DNA of 64,000 nt from Cryobacterium flavum (GCF_900103805.1 NZ_FNIB01000004.1:1-64000), one strand, 5' to 3'; positions 33,626 through 42,997 are shown, numbered from the stretch's first letter. A program made the numbers and translations. Notes: generated by a model from the sequence alone, not told the origin.

Positions 33626-34087
33626 CTACTCGTCGAAGCTGTTCACCATGGCGAAGGCGGCGCGTTCCAGATAATCCCAGAGGATGCCCCGCTGCAGCGG
33701 CGGCAGGTTGGCTGCGTCCACGGCGACTTTCATGTGTCCGAGCCACCGGTCGCGGGCATCCGGATTGACCTTGAACGGCACGTGCCGCTGGCGCAGACGC
33801 GGGTGACCACGCTGTTCGCTGTAGGTGCCTGGACCACCCCAGAACTGCTCGAGGAACATGACCAGTCGGTGTTCGGCCGGGCCCAGGTCGTCTTCGGGAT
33901 ACATCGGCTTCAGCACCGGGTCGGTGGCCACGCCGACATAGAAGTCGTGCACGAGCTTCTCGAAGAACGGGGTTCCGCCGACCTCGTCGAAGAACGTCGG
34001 CACCACGGCTGGGCCGTTTTCGGCCTCGCGCAGGTGGACGCCGGCGGGGACGGTCGGCTGGTCGGTCGGGTGTCGTTCAGAGGTCAC
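33626..34087 (-). CDS. glbO: Group II truncated haemoglobin (trHbO)
   Basis: 153 residues from GTG 34087. A 2/2 globin binding haem, involved in oxygen or NO/peroxide chemistry in the cytosol. The family features visible are FFDEVGGTPFFEKLVHDFYVGVATDPVLKPMYP, then EHRLVMFLEQFWGGPGTYSEQRGHPRLRQRH, with the proximal His in RQRH region and WGGP typical of group II. The N-terminal extension of ~25 residues is common in actinobacterial GlbO. Confidence 0.92.
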   Translation of the reverse strand: MTSERHPTDQPTVPAGVHLREAENGPAVVPTFFDEVGGTPFFEKLVHDFYVGVATDPVLKPMYPEDDLGPAEHRLVMFLEQFWGGPGTYSEQRGHPRLRQRHVPFKVNPDARDRWLGHMKVAVDAANLPPLQRGILWDYLERAAFAMVNSFDE

Positions 34088-34126
34088 GTGGTGCGGCTTT
34101 CTACTGTGTGCTGGAGTTATTTCAGG

Positions 34127-35263
34127 CTAGTCAATGCCGTCGCTGCGGGTTTCAGGGTCTGGCGTCTTCATCGGAACAGGAACGTCCTTGGGCTTGGGCT
34201 TGGCCTTGCGCGGTCCGCGGGGCTTGCGCACCGAGACTGGACCGGTGCGCACACCGGCAACGACGTCGGGCACGGCGGCCGCGGCCTCTTCGGCTGCGTC
34301 AACGGCTCCCTCGATTGGTTCAACGGTCGAGCCGTCGATGGTGCCGTCGCCGGTGGTCATGACGACGCTGTTGAGTGGGGTGAGCGGCACGCCCATGCCG
34401 TCGAGGGCCTTCTTCATGTGCAGGCGCAGGTCACGGGCGAAGTCCCACTTGGCCGAGACCCGGGTCTTGACCACGAGACGGGTGACGAGGGCTTCAGCGC
34501 TAATCGACTCCAGGCCCCAGATTTCGGGCTTCTCCAGAATGAATGCGCGCCACTTGCGGCTCGAGGCGAGGGCGCTGGCCACGCGCAGCAGCTCGTCTTG
34601 CACGGCTTCCACGTCTGAACTGTACGGAATGGCGAGGTCGATGATGACGCGCGCCCAGCCCTGCGACATGTTGCCAACGCGCAAAATCTCACCGTTGCGC
34701 ACGAACCAGAGGGTGCCGTCGACGTCGCGCACCTGCGTGATGCGAATTCCGACCGTTTCTACGACACCGGATGCGAATCCCACGTCGACGATATCGCCCA
34801 CACCGATCTGGTCTTCCACCACCATGAACAGGCCGTTGAGAATGTCCTTGACGATGTTCTGCGCGCCGAAACCGAGGCCGGCACCGATCGCCGCCGTGAG
34901 CAGGGCGAAGGAACCAAGGATGTCTTTGTTCAGGGTAGTGACGATGAGCAGCAGGGCCGTGATCAGAATGAAGACGTTGACGATGTTCGCCAACACGGCC
35001 CCGAGGGTACGGGAGCGCTGCACGACGCGAACGGCGGCCATCGGCGACACGTTCAGCGCCTGCGTGTCATCGACCTTCTGGGTTTTCTTCACGCCGGAGA
35101 CGATCTGCTGCACGACCCGTCGAATCACGTATTGCAGGGCCCAGCGCACGGCGAAGGCGACGGCGATAATCATCGCCACGGCGAAGATTTTCTCCAAGTA
35201 AATGGTCCACGTAATTTGAGCGAAGTAGGCGCCGAGGTCGGCCCAGAAAGTATCCCAATTCAT
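34127..35263 (-). CDS. Small-conductance mechanosensitive channel (MscS family)
   Basis: 378 residues from ATG 35263. About three N-terminal transmembrane helices, with the pore-lining TM3 seen as LLTAAIGAGLGFGAQNIVKDILNGLFMVVEDQIGVGDIVDVG, the MscS signature, followed by the beta domain (VVETVGIRITQVRDVDGTLWFVRNGEIL) and C-terminal alpha/beta vestibule. The last ~70 residues are a Pro/Lys-rich disordered tail (PRGPRKAKPKPKDVPVP). It releases solutes during hypo-osmotic shock. A TAGACT element lies 9 nt upstream of the ATG. The 35264-35486 gap holds a terminator and a GCAGGCAGG short repeat, no gene. Confidence 0.92.
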   Translation of the reverse strand: MNWDTFWADLGAYFAQITWTIYLEKIFAVAMIIAVAFAVRWALQYVIRRVVQQIVSGVKKTQKVDDTQALNVSPMAAVRVVQRSRTLGAVLANIVNVFILITALLLIVTTLNKDILGSFALLTAAIGAGLGFGAQNIVKDILNGLFMVVEDQIGVGDIVDVGFASGVVETVGIRITQVRDVDGTLWFVRNGEILRVGNMSQGWARVIIDLAIPYSSDVEAVQDELLRVASALASSRKWRAFILEKPEIWGLESISAEALVTRLVVKTRVSAKWDFARDLRLHMKKALDGMGVPLTPLNSVVMTTGDGTIDGSTVEPIEGAVDAAEEAAAAVPDVVAGVRTGPVSVRKPRGPRKAKPKPKDVPVPMKTPDPETRSDGID

Positions 35264-35439
35264 ATCCAAGCCAGTCTACCGAGGGGTCTCGGCGGCACCC
35301 GGAAACCGGCCACGGTCGCTGGCATTGCGCCCAGGCTGCCGGGGCACTCAGCCGGGCCCGGGCAGGCAGGCAGTGGCATACCGGCGGTTTGTGTGGAGTT
35401 TGCTGTGAACGTGCGGGGTGCTCGGGCGGGCAGACGCGA

Positions 35440-35471
35440 AAACCCCGCGCCCAGGGCTGGGCGCGGGGTTT
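35440..35471 (-). terminator. Rho-independent terminator of pepN
   Basis: AAACCCCGCGCCCA (35440-35453) pairs perfectly with TGGGCGCGGGGTTT (35458-35471) around a 4-nt loop, just downstream of the pepN stop on the minus strand, where it is followed by a short T run. Confidence 0.9.
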
Positions 35472-35486
35472 GCTGTCGCTGACTAC

Positions 35487-38030
35487 TTAAGCGTCGCGCG
35501 CCTGCACCTTCAGGGAACGCTCAACCCCGGCCAAGTTCTCGACCACCAGGCGGCGCAGGGCGGCCGGCTCGGGGTTGGCATCGAGCCAGGCCTGCGTCGC
35601 GTCGGCGAGGGCCTGGTTGTTCAGCGGCGCCGGGTAGAGGCCGATGACGAGCTTTTCGCCGATCGAGAAGCTGCGTGCCGCCCACACCGACTGCAGCATG
35701 TCGAAGTAGTTCGCGACGAACGGCTCGAGGAGTTTCGAGTCGTTCACGCGCAGGAACCCGGCGGCGGTCGTGCGCACGATTGTCGTCGCGGCCGTGTCCA
35801 CGTCGATCAGTGATGACCAGGCGGCGAGCTTGCCCGCGGCCGTGGGCAGGGCAGCCCGGGCGAGGGCGGCGGACTGGGCGCCGGTGGCGGTGTTGTCGGC
35901 TTCGAGCGCCGCATCGATCTCGGTCGCGGTGGCACGGCCCCCGGCCACGAGGGCGGTGAGCAGCTCCCAGGCCAGGTCGGTGTCGACCTCGAGGCCCTGG
36001 AGTACCGTCGCGCCGGAACGCAAAGCAGCCACGTTATCGAGCTGCGCGGCGGTGGCTGCGATGGAGGCGAAGAACTTTACGAATTGGAACTGGGCATCGC
36101 TGCCGCCCGCCGCGCCCTGTGCGAGCGTCCAGAGTGCGTCGGCGACCTCGGTCGCGACCCCCTCGCGGTGCGGCTCGGCCACGTAGTAGCTGGCGGTGAG
36201 CACGACCTGGCCGAGCACCGTGCGCAGCGTGGTCGACTCGGTTTCCGTGGCGACATTGTTCAAGACCAGGCGCACGAAGTCGCGTGCCGTGGTTTCGGCG
36301 TCCCGGGTGGCGTCCCAGACCGAACCCCAGACCAGGGCGCGGGCGAGCGGGCTCTCGATCGCGGCGAGGTGCTGGAGCGCGACGGCCTCCGAGGCCGGGT
36401 CGAGGCGCACCTTGGCGTAGCTCAGATCGTCATCGTTGAGCAGAATCAGGTCAGCGCGTTCGCGGCCGACGAGAGCGGGGACATTCGTTCTGGGGCCGTC
36501 AACGTCGAGCTCGACCCGGTGGGTGCGCACCAGCTTGCGGGCGTCGTTGATGGTGTAGAAGCCGATCGCGAGGCGGTGCGGGCGAATGGTGGGCCAGGAG
36601 GGCGCCGCGCTCTGCAGCACGGTGAAGGCGGTGATGACGCCGTGGTCATCAACGGTGATCTCGGGGCGGAGGGTGTTGACGCCGGCCGTTTCGAGCCAGA
36701 GCGCTGCCCATTCGCCGAGGTCGCGGCCGCTGGCGAGTTCGAGTTCGACCAGCAGGTCGCGCAACTCGGTGTTACCCCATTGGTGCTTCTGAAAGTAGGA
36801 GCCGACGCCGGTGAAGAAGGCGTCGATGCCGACCCAGGCGGCGAGCTGCTTGAGCACCGAACCGCCCTTGGCGTAGGTGATGCCGTCGAAGTTCACGAGA
36901 ACGTCGTCGAGGTCGCGGATAGTCGCGACGACCGGGTGGGTCGAGGGCAGCTGGTCCTGCTTGTAGGCCCAGCTCTTCTCCATCACGGCGAAGGTAGTCC
37001 ACGCTTCGTGCCACTCGGTGGCCTCGGCCGTGGCAATGGTCGACGCCCACTCGGCGAAGCTCTCGTTGAGCCAGAGGTCGTTCCACCAGGTCATGGTGAC
37101 CAGGTCGCCGAACCACATGTGGGCCAGCTCGTGCAGAATCGTCACTACGCGGCGTTCCTTGATGGCGTCGGTCACCTTGGAGCGAAAGATGTACGTTTCG
37201 GTGAAGGTGACCGCGCCGGCGTTCTCCATGGCGCCGGCGTTGAACTCCGGCACGAACAGCTGGTCGTACTTGTCGAAGGGGTAGGCGTAACCGAACTTCT
37301 CCTCGTAGTAGGCGAAGCCCTGGCGGGTCTTCTCCAGGATGTAGTCGGCGTCGAGGTACTCGCTGAGGCTCTTGCGGCTGAATACCCCGAGTGGAATGGT
37401 GCGTCCGTCGCTCGACGTGAGCTCGCTGCGCACGACGGCGTACGGGCCGGCGATGAGCGCAGTGATATAGCTCGAGATGGTGTGGGTCGGTTCGAACGCC
37501 CAGGTGCTGGCACCATTGCCGGCATCGATCGGGGTGGGCGTGGTGGAGTTGGAGACGACCTGCCACTGGCTGGGGGCAGTGACGGTGAAGGAGAATTTTG
37601 CCTTCAGGTCGGGCTGCTCGAACACGGCGAACACGCGGCGGGAGTCGGGTACCTCGAACTGGCTGTACAGGTAGACCTCGTTGTCGACCGGGTCGACGAA
37701 ACGGTGTAGTCCCTCACCGGTGTTGGTGTACAGCGCGTCGGCGACGACGACGAGCTCATTGTCGGCCTGCAGGCCGTCAAGCGCAATGCGGATGCCGTCA
37801 CTCACGACGGCCGGGTCGAGCAGGGCGCCGTTGAGGGTGACCGAGTACACCCGCGCCGTGATGGCGTCGATGAAGGTCGAGGCTCCGGGGGTGGCGGTGA
37901 AGTGCACGGTGGTGGTGCTGCCGAACGTGGTGGGACCGCTGGCGAGGTCGAGCACAACGTTGTAGCTCGCTACGGTGACCAGCGCAGCGCGCTCGGTCGC
38001 TTCAATGCGGGTGAGATTTTCTCCAGGCAA
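35487..38030 (-). CDS. pepN: Aminopeptidase N (M1 zinc metallopeptidase)
   Basis: 847 residues if started at TTG 38030 (MPGENLTRIEA-like N-terminus; GGAG 6-7 nt upstream). An in-frame start at 38042 lacks a Shine-Dalgarno. Cytosolic exopeptidase that removes N-terminal residues. GAMEN exopeptidase motif (FNAGAMENAG) and zinc motif HELAHMWFGD...WLNESFAEW (HEXXH-X18-E) are intact, and an ERAP-like C-terminal domain with VRLDPASEA follows. Length matches actinobacterial PepN. A perfect terminator follows. Confidence 0.96.
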   Translation of the reverse strand: MPGENLTRIEATERAALVTVASYNVVLDLASGPTTFGSTTTVHFTATPGASTFIDAITARVYSVTLNGALLDPAVVSDGIRIALDGLQADNELVVVADALYTNTGEGLHRFVDPVDNEVYLYSQFEVPDSRRVFAVFEQPDLKAKFSFTVTAPSQWQVVSNSTTPTPIDAGNGASTWAFEPTHTISSYITALIAGPYAVVRSELTSSDGRTIPLGVFSRKSLSEYLDADYILEKTRQGFAYYEEKFGYAYPFDKYDQLFVPEFNAGAMENAGAVTFTETYIFRSKVTDAIKERRVVTILHELAHMWFGDLVTMTWWNDLWLNESFAEWASTIATAEATEWHEAWTTFAVMEKSWAYKQDQLPSTHPVVATIRDLDDVLVNFDGITYAKGGSVLKQLAAWVGIDAFFTGVGSYFQKHQWGNTELRDLLVELELASGRDLGEWAALWLETAGVNTLRPEITVDDHGVITAFTVLQSAAPSWPTIRPHRLAIGFYTINDARKLVRTHRVELDVDGPRTNVPALVGRERADLILLNDDDLSYAKVRLDPASEAVALQHLAAIESPLARALVWGSVWDATRDAETTARDFVRLVLNNVATETESTTLRTVLGQVVLTASYYVAEPHREGVATEVADALWTLAQGAAGGSDAQFQFVKFFASIAATAAQLDNVAALRSGATVLQGLEVDTDLAWELLTALVAGGRATATEIDAALEADNTATGAQSAALARAALPTAAGKLAAWSSLIDVDTAATTIVRTTAAGFLRVNDSKLLEPFVANYFDMLQSVWAARSFSIGEKLVIGLYPAPLNNQALADATQAWLDANPEPAALRRLVVENLAGVERSLKVQARDA

Positions 38031-38108
38031 CAGATTCTCCAATTCGATTCACGATTGTGAAGCTTTGGCACTCGTGGCGCCATCGCACCCCGCAAGCCTA
38101 ACCATGAT

Positions 38109-38114
38109 TACGAT
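38109..38114 (+). promoter_or_regulatory. Putative -10 box (TACGAT) of the DUF2332 gene
   Basis: 6 nt before ATG 38121; leaderless pattern. Confidence 0.45.
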
Positions 38115-38120
38115 GTGGGC

Positions 38121-39179
38121 ATGAGAGCAAGCACCGACCCACTGGTCCCCACCGCCGAACGCTACCGAGCCTTCGCCGAAGTGGAAGCTCGCGGAATGAG
38201 CGCCTGCTACGAGGCCTGGGCGGCCGGTGTCGCGGCCGATCCCGCTACCGTTGCCCTGATCGACCAACTGCCCGCGGTCAAGCGCCAACCGAACCTGGTG
38301 TTCAGCGCGGCACGGCTGCACGGTGCGTCGGTGGGGAAGTACCCCGAGTTCGCGGCCTGGCTGCGTGAGCACTGGACCGACGTGGCCGCGACCTGCCTGA
38401 CCCACGCCACCCAGACCAACGAGCCCGGTCGTTGCGCCGTGCTGTTGCCGGCCCTGGCGGCGCTCGCCGGGCCGCTCGCGCTGATCGAGGTGGGGGCATC
38501 CGCTGGTCTGTGCCTGCACCCAGACCGGTACAGCTACCGGTATCGGTTGGCTGATGGCAGTGAGCGGATGCTGCACCCATTCGACGGTCCGAGCCCGGTC
38601 GTTCTGGACTGTGACGTCACCGGCCCGGTTCCGTTGCCCGAGCGGATGCCCGAGATCGTCTGGCGCGCCGGCATCGACCTGCACCCGCTTGACGTGTCGA
38701 GCGAGACGGATGTGGCCTGGCTCGACGCGCTCATCTGGCCGGAGCACGATGACCGGCGGGCCCGACTGGGCGCCGCGGTTGCCGTGGCCCGCCGGGAGCC
38801 GGCCCCGATCGTGTCGGGTGACCTGGGCGAACAGATCGAAGCACTCGTTGCCCGGGCTCCAGCCGGGGCGACCGTCGTGGTGTTCCACACCGCGGTGCTC
38901 GCCTACCTCAACGAGGCTGATCGTAACCGGTTCGCCGAGCAGATGACCCGGCTGCCGGTGCGCTGGCTGTCGAACGAGGGACAGAGCGTGGTGCCCGGGG
39001 TGCTGGAGCGACTTGCGGAGGTGCCGGCACTGTTAGATCACATGCCGGCATCCGCCTTCATTCTTGCGCTGGACGGCGAGCCGATCGCCCTGACCCAGCC
39101 GCACGGCCGGTCACTGCACTGGCTCGCGCCGGAGGACGAGTGCCACAACCGCAGGTTTAACCGCACGCTGCTACTCTAA
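38121..39179 (+). CDS. DUF2332 family protein
   Basis: 352 residues from ATG 38121, no membrane segment. RYRAFAEVEARGMSACYEAWAAGVA and LLPALAALAGPLALIEVGASAGLCLHPDRYSY are typical of DUF2332, a widespread actinobacterial family with a methyltransferase-like core (EVGASAGL resembles an AdoMet-binding loop). No activity is established. Its stop codon overlaps the -10 box of the following regulator. Confidence 0.85.
   Translation: MRASTDPLVPTAERYRAFAEVEARGMSACYEAWAAGVAADPATVALIDQLPAVKRQPNLVFSAARLHGASVGKYPEFAAWLREHWTDVAATCLTHATQTNEPGRCAVLLPALAALAGPLALIEVGASAGLCLHPDRYSYRYRLADGSERMLHPFDGPSPVVLDCDVTGPVPLPERMPEIVWRAGIDLHPLDVSSETDVAWLDALIWPEHDDRRARLGAAVAVARREPAPIVSGDLGEQIEALVARAPAGATVVVFHTAVLAYLNEADRNRFAEQMTRLPVRWLSNEGQSVVPGVLERLAEVPALLDHMPASAFILALDGEPIALTQPHGRSLHWLAPEDECHNRRFNRTLLL
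39172..39177 (+). promoter_or_regulatory. Putative -10 box (TACTCT) of the HTH regulator
   Basis: Overlaps the DUF2332 stop codon, 6 nt before ATG 39184; leaderless pattern. Confidence 0.45.
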
Positions 39180-39183
39180 AATC

Positions 39184-39861
39184 ATGGTTCCGCCCACGCA
39201 GAATGAAGCCAGGCACGCTGCCCTGGCCAGTGAGCCGCGCCGTCGTGCCCTGGCGCTGCTCACCGAATCCGCTGTGCCGCTGGGCGTTGCCGCCGTGGCC
39301 GACGCCCTCGGACTTCACATCACGACGGCACGGTTTCACCTTGAGCACCTCGAGGCGGCCGGGCTCATCGAGCGCCAGGTCGCCCGGGCCGGGCAGCGCG
39401 GCCGCCCACACGTGTTGTTCAGCGCGGTCGCGGCGCCGCTGGCGGCAGAGAACGCCCAGCAGCAGCTGATCGAGACTCTCGCCGGGGTCATTGGCGAGGA
39501 TGCCGACGGCGGCCGCGCCCGTGCGATACGGGCCGGCGATCGCTGGTCGGCGCAGTACGCGGCCGCGGCCGCTGGGGTGGCGACCGATGGGCCCGCTGCC
39601 GACGTGGTGCCTCCGCTGTTGAGTGTGCTCACCGAGATCGGTTTCGAGCCCGAACTTCGAGCTGATGAAGCCGTAATCGCGCTGAAGGCCTGCCCGTTCC
39701 GGGCCGAGGCGCGATCGAATCCCGATGTGGTCTGCTCGGTGCACCTGGGCCTGATGAAAGGCCTCGCCCGCTCACTTGGCCACGACGCCGAGGACATCAG
39801 CCTGGAGCCCTTCGTGCAGCCGACGCTCTGCCTCGTGCACCTGTCCCCACAGCACTCGTGA
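39184..39861 (+). CDS. Winged-helix regulator with C-terminal Cys motif, possible Fe-S or metal sensor
   Basis: 225 residues. N-terminal ArsR-like helix-turn-helix: ALASEPRRRALALLTESAVPLGVAAVADALGLHITTARFHLEHLEAAGLIER. The C-terminal domain has three Cys: KACPFRAEA, DVVCSVHLGLMKG and PTLCLVHL, an arrangement like SufR-type or related HTH proteins that coordinate a [4Fe-4S] cluster or another metal (inference). Its position before a DUF2249 gene and a NirK-like copper protein suggests control by nitric oxide, oxygen or redox state. TACTCT lies 6 nt before the ATG (leaderless). Confidence 0.75.
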   Translation: MVPPTQNEARHAALASEPRRRALALLTESAVPLGVAAVADALGLHITTARFHLEHLEAAGLIERQVARAGQRGRPHVLFSAVAAPLAAENAQQQLIETLAGVIGEDADGGRARAIRAGDRWSAQYAAAAAGVATDGPAADVVPPLLSVLTEIGFEPELRADEAVIALKACPFRAEARSNPDVVCSVHLGLMKGLARSLGHDAEDISLEPFVQPTLCLVHLSPQHS

Positions 39862-39932
39862 GCTGATTGAAAGGAATAAAGTCCTCTAAACTGGTCACGA
39901 GGGTCATTCGACCCGGTGAAAGGGGATTTTTT

Positions 39933-40294
39933 ATGACTGCCGAACCGATCAACCTGTCTGCCAGCCGGCCCGGTGCCGCAGATGTCGACGCTCCCGCCGC
40001 GCACGCGTGCGCCTGCGGTCACGACGACACCGAGACCATCGTTCTCGACACTCGCCCCATCCCACACGCCATTCGCCACGCCACGATCTTTGGCGCACTC
40101 GGTGTTATTCAGCCCGGCTTCGCCCTCGACCTGGTGGCCTCGCACAACCCGCTGCCGCTGCTCGGACAGCTCGAAGCCAGCCGCCTCGGCGACTTTGCCG
40201 TTTCCTACCTCGAGAGCGGACCCGAAACTGGACCGTGCGCCTCACCCGCACTCACTCGTCCGACAGCCGGGTTGATCTGACCCAACGCCGCTGA
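39933..40294 (+). pseudogene. DUF2249 protein, frame-interrupted near the C-terminus
   Basis: ATG 39933 is preceded by AAAGGGGA. The N-terminus has a Cys/His element (HACACGHDDTE) that could bind metal, then the DUF2249 body VLDTRPIPHAIRHATIFGALGVIQPGFALDLVASHNPLPLLGQLEASR...YLESGPE. The existing frame then runs as TGPCASPALTRPTAGLI and stops at 40280, whereas the neighbouring frame gives the family-like ending NWTVRLTRTHSS...RR to a stop at 40292-40294. One extra A in the AAA run at 40225-40227 restores a 120-codon gene. DUF2249 proteins are found in denitrification and NO-related clusters. A possible hairpin (GGGTcattcgACCC, 39901-39914) precedes the start. Confidence 0.6.
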
Positions 40295-40304
40295 TGACCA
40301 CCCT

Positions 40305-42908
40305 ATGAAAGACAAGCTCTGGCACATCGTCTCCGGCAGTTTGGTGCCTGCCTGGCTGGCCGCCGCGGTGATTCTCACTCTGCTGCACCGCCAGGTGCCG
40401 TCGTCGGGCTGGCTGCTCGTGCACCTGCTGCTGCTCGGCGCGGTGAGCACGGCAATTCTGATCTGGAGTCAGCACTTCGCCGACACCCTGCTTCGCCACA
40501 AGGCCCTCGGGGACCGCCGCTCACTCGGCCTGCGTCTGAGCGTGCACACCGGGGGCGCGATGGCGGTTATGACCGGCATGGTCGCCGAGTGGTACCCGCT
40601 CGTGCTGGTCGGAGGCAGCCTGGTCGGACTGAACGCGCTGGTCCACGCCGTGGTGATCGTGAGCCAGACCCGTGGAGCGATGCCGGGTCGGTTCGCCCCG
40701 CTGGTGCGCTACTACATTGTCAGCGCAGTGATGCTCTCCGGCGGCGTTACCCTCGGCATTCTGATGGCCAGGCTCGACGGCGGAGGCGAGGCCTACGAAC
40801 GCCTGTTCATCGGCCATCTCGGCCTCAACCTGCTCGGGTGGGTGGGCCTCACCGTCATCGGTACCGTTGCGTTGCTCTGGCCCACGGTGCTGCATACCCG
40901 TGTCGAGGGCGCCACAGTGGCGGCCGGAAGCACCCTTCCGGTATTGGCGGGCGGCCTCGGGCTGCTCCTCGTCGGTTGCCTGGCCGACCAGCGGATGCTC
41001 GTGGCGCTCGGCGTTCTGATCTACCTCGTTGCCCTGGGTCGAGTGCTCTGGGAGGGTATCGGGCACCTGCGCCGGGCGCCCGCCGTGACCTTCGCCGCCT
41101 GGAGCCTCGGTGCCGCCCAGATCTGGTTTGCCCTCTGTACCGCCGGTTTCGGGTTGCTGGTGGCTCTCGCCCCCAGCTGGGCGGCCGCGGCCGCCGGCGT
41201 CGAAACCCTCGTGCCGTACTTCGCGATCGGCTTTGCGGCCCAGATTCTACTCGGGGCCCTCAGCTATCTGGTGCCCGTCGTGCTCGGTGGAGGCCCGGCC
41301 GCCCTCAAGGCAACCGCGGCCGAGCTCGACCGTGGCGGCCTCTTTCGGGTCGTGGTCGTCAATGGCGCCCTCGCCCTGTCGTTGCTGCCCATCTCCAGCA
41401 CTCTCACGGTGGCATTGTCGGTGCTGATCGTGGCCACCCTGGCCGGTTTTCTGGTGCTGTTCACCAGGGCCCTGCGGGTCAACCGGCGGGTGCGCGTCCT
41501 GCCGCTCGTGCGCGTGGTGCCGGGAGAACGAACGGCCGTCGATCGACCGCGTGCCGCCGGGCGGATGCTCGCGGCGGCGAGTGTGCTGCTGCTCACGGTT
41601 ACCGTCGGCATCGTGCTCGATCCGGCCTCGGCTGGCCTCTGGACGGTGTCGACCCAGGCGGCCGGCTCCTCCGCGGCCGGCGCCGCCGCGACCGGACACA
41701 CCACCACGGTGGCGGTCGACATGGTCGACACCCGCTTCGTGCCCGACCGCATCGAGGTGCCGGTCGGTGATGAACTGGTCATCACCCTCACGAATAGCGA
41801 CGAGATGGTGCACAACTTGGTCCTGCAATCCGGTCTGGTGTCGGGCTCCCTCGAGCCGGGCGCCTCCGAGACCGTGAACGTTGGCGTGATCGGCGCGAGC
41901 GTGGCGGGCTGGTGCTCCATTGCCGGACACCGGCTGCAAGGTATGGAGATCAGCATCGTCGCCGGGGGCGCCGCGAGCGGAACCCACTCTGACCACGGTG
42001 CGGCCGCAGCCGGGGCATCCGCTGCTGAGGATCTCGACCCGATGGCTGAACCCGACGCCGGTTTCGAGGCGAGGGACGCCGTGCTGCCGCCCGCCTCGTC
42101 CGCCAAAGTCCACCGGCAGACCTTGACCGTGCAGAACATCGAGACCGAGGTGACACCCGGCGTCACCCAGATGCTCTGGACGTTCAACGGCACCGCGCCA
42201 GGGCCCACCCTGCGCGGCACCGTGGGCGACGTATTCGAGATCACGCTGGTGAACGAGGGCACGGTCGGGCACTCGATCGACTTCCACGCCGGCGATATCG
42301 CGCCAGACGCCGTGATGCGCACCATCGCACCCGGAGAATCCTTGTTCTACACCTTCACCGCCACACGGTCGGGCATCTGGCTCTATCACTGCTCCACCAT
42401 GCCCATGTCCGTGCACATCGCCAACGGCATGTTCGGCGCGGTGATCATCGACCCGCCGGGCCGGGCGGAGGTGGACCGCGAGTACCTCCTCGTACAGTCC
42501 GAGCTGTACCTCGGCGCTCAGGGCGGTGAAGTGGACGCCGTGAAGGTGGCGACGCAGATCCCCGACATCGTGGTCTTCAACGGCTACGCGAACCAATACG
42601 CTGCCCGGCCGCTAGAGGCGACGGCGGGCGAGACCGTGCGCGTCTGGGTGCTGGCGGCCGGGCCCAATGTGGGCAGTGCCTTCCATGTCGTGGGCGGTCA
42701 GTTCTCCACCGTGTATAAGGAGGGCGACTACCTGTTGAAGCACGGCGGCAGCACCGGTAGCGGCGGCTCCCAGGTGCTCGATCTCGCCGTTGCGCAGGGC
42801 GGGTTCGTCGAGCTCAGCTTCACCCAGCCGGGCGACTATCCCTTCGTCAGCCACATCATGTCGGATGCCGAGAAGGGTGCCCGCGGTATCTTCGAGGTGC
42901 TGCCGTAA
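40305..42908 (+). CDS. Membrane-fused cupredoxin/NirK-like multicopper oxidase
   Basis: 867 residues in three parts. Residues ~1-450: about 11-12 transmembrane helices with several His (VHLLLLGAVSTAILIWSQHFADTLLRH), reminiscent of NnrS-type membrane domains. Residues ~465-560: cupredoxin with type-1 copper ligands in MVHNLV and WCSIAGHRLQGM. Residues ~600-867: two-domain copper nitrite reductase-like core, with SIDFHAGD (His and Asp ligands), WLYHCSTMPMSVHIANGMFG (His-Cys-Met ligands) and SAFHVVGGQF. Such three-part proteins are known in Actinobacteria as NirK variants. It is predicted to reduce nitrite to NO at the outer membrane face, or to act as another copper oxidase. The residue expected to be the second catalytic His, in NGYANQYAARPLEA, appears to be Arg. 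Ends 89 nt from the convergent AAA gene. Confidence 0.85.
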   Translation: MKDKLWHIVSGSLVPAWLAAAVILTLLHRQVPSSGWLLVHLLLLGAVSTAILIWSQHFADTLLRHKALGDRRSLGLRLSVHTGGAMAVMTGMVAEWYPLVLVGGSLVGLNALVHAVVIVSQTRGAMPGRFAPLVRYYIVSAVMLSGGVTLGILMARLDGGGEAYERLFIGHLGLNLLGWVGLTVIGTVALLWPTVLHTRVEGATVAAGSTLPVLAGGLGLLLVGCLADQRMLVALGVLIYLVALGRVLWEGIGHLRRAPAVTFAAWSLGAAQIWFALCTAGFGLLVALAPSWAAAAAGVETLVPYFAIGFAAQILLGALSYLVPVVLGGGPAALKATAAELDRGGLFRVVVVNGALALSLLPISSTLTVALSVLIVATLAGFLVLFTRALRVNRRVRVLPLVRVVPGERTAVDRPRAAGRMLAAASVLLLTVTVGIVLDPASAGLWTVSTQAAGSSAAGAAATGHTTTVAVDMVDTRFVPDRIEVPVGDELVITLTNSDEMVHNLVLQSGLVSGSLEPGASETVNVGVIGASVAGWCSIAGHRLQGMEISIVAGGAASGTHSDHGAAAAGASAAEDLDPMAEPDAGFEARDAVLPPASSAKVHRQTLTVQNIETEVTPGVTQMLWTFNGTAPGPTLRGTVGDVFEITLVNEGTVGHSIDFHAGDIAPDAVMRTIAPGESLFYTFTATRSGIWLYHCSTMPMSVHIANGMFGAVIIDPPGRAEVDREYLLVQSELYLGAQGGEVDAVKVATQIPDIVVFNGYANQYAARPLEATAGETVRVWVLAAGPNVGSAFHVVGGQFSTVYKEGDYLLKHGGSTGSGGSQVLDLAVAQGGFVELSFTQPGDYPFVSHIMSDAEKGARGIFEVLP

Positions 42909-42997
42909 TCGCCACCGGGAATCCGCTTTAATCCGGCGCTGGACGGTAGGGCGCTGCCCGGGCGGCCATCGTCGTGACGTCTACGAGCGCTGACCGG

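Noticed and set aside
35370-35400. GCAGGCAGGCAG short repeat after mscS
   Set aside because: Too short and imperfect to call a repeat element.
39867-39892. FNR/CRP-like or -35/-10 pair (TTGAAA-N14-TAAACT) before DUF2249
   Set aside because: Spacing of 14 is too short for a normal promoter and no symmetric FNR box is present; not reported as a feature.
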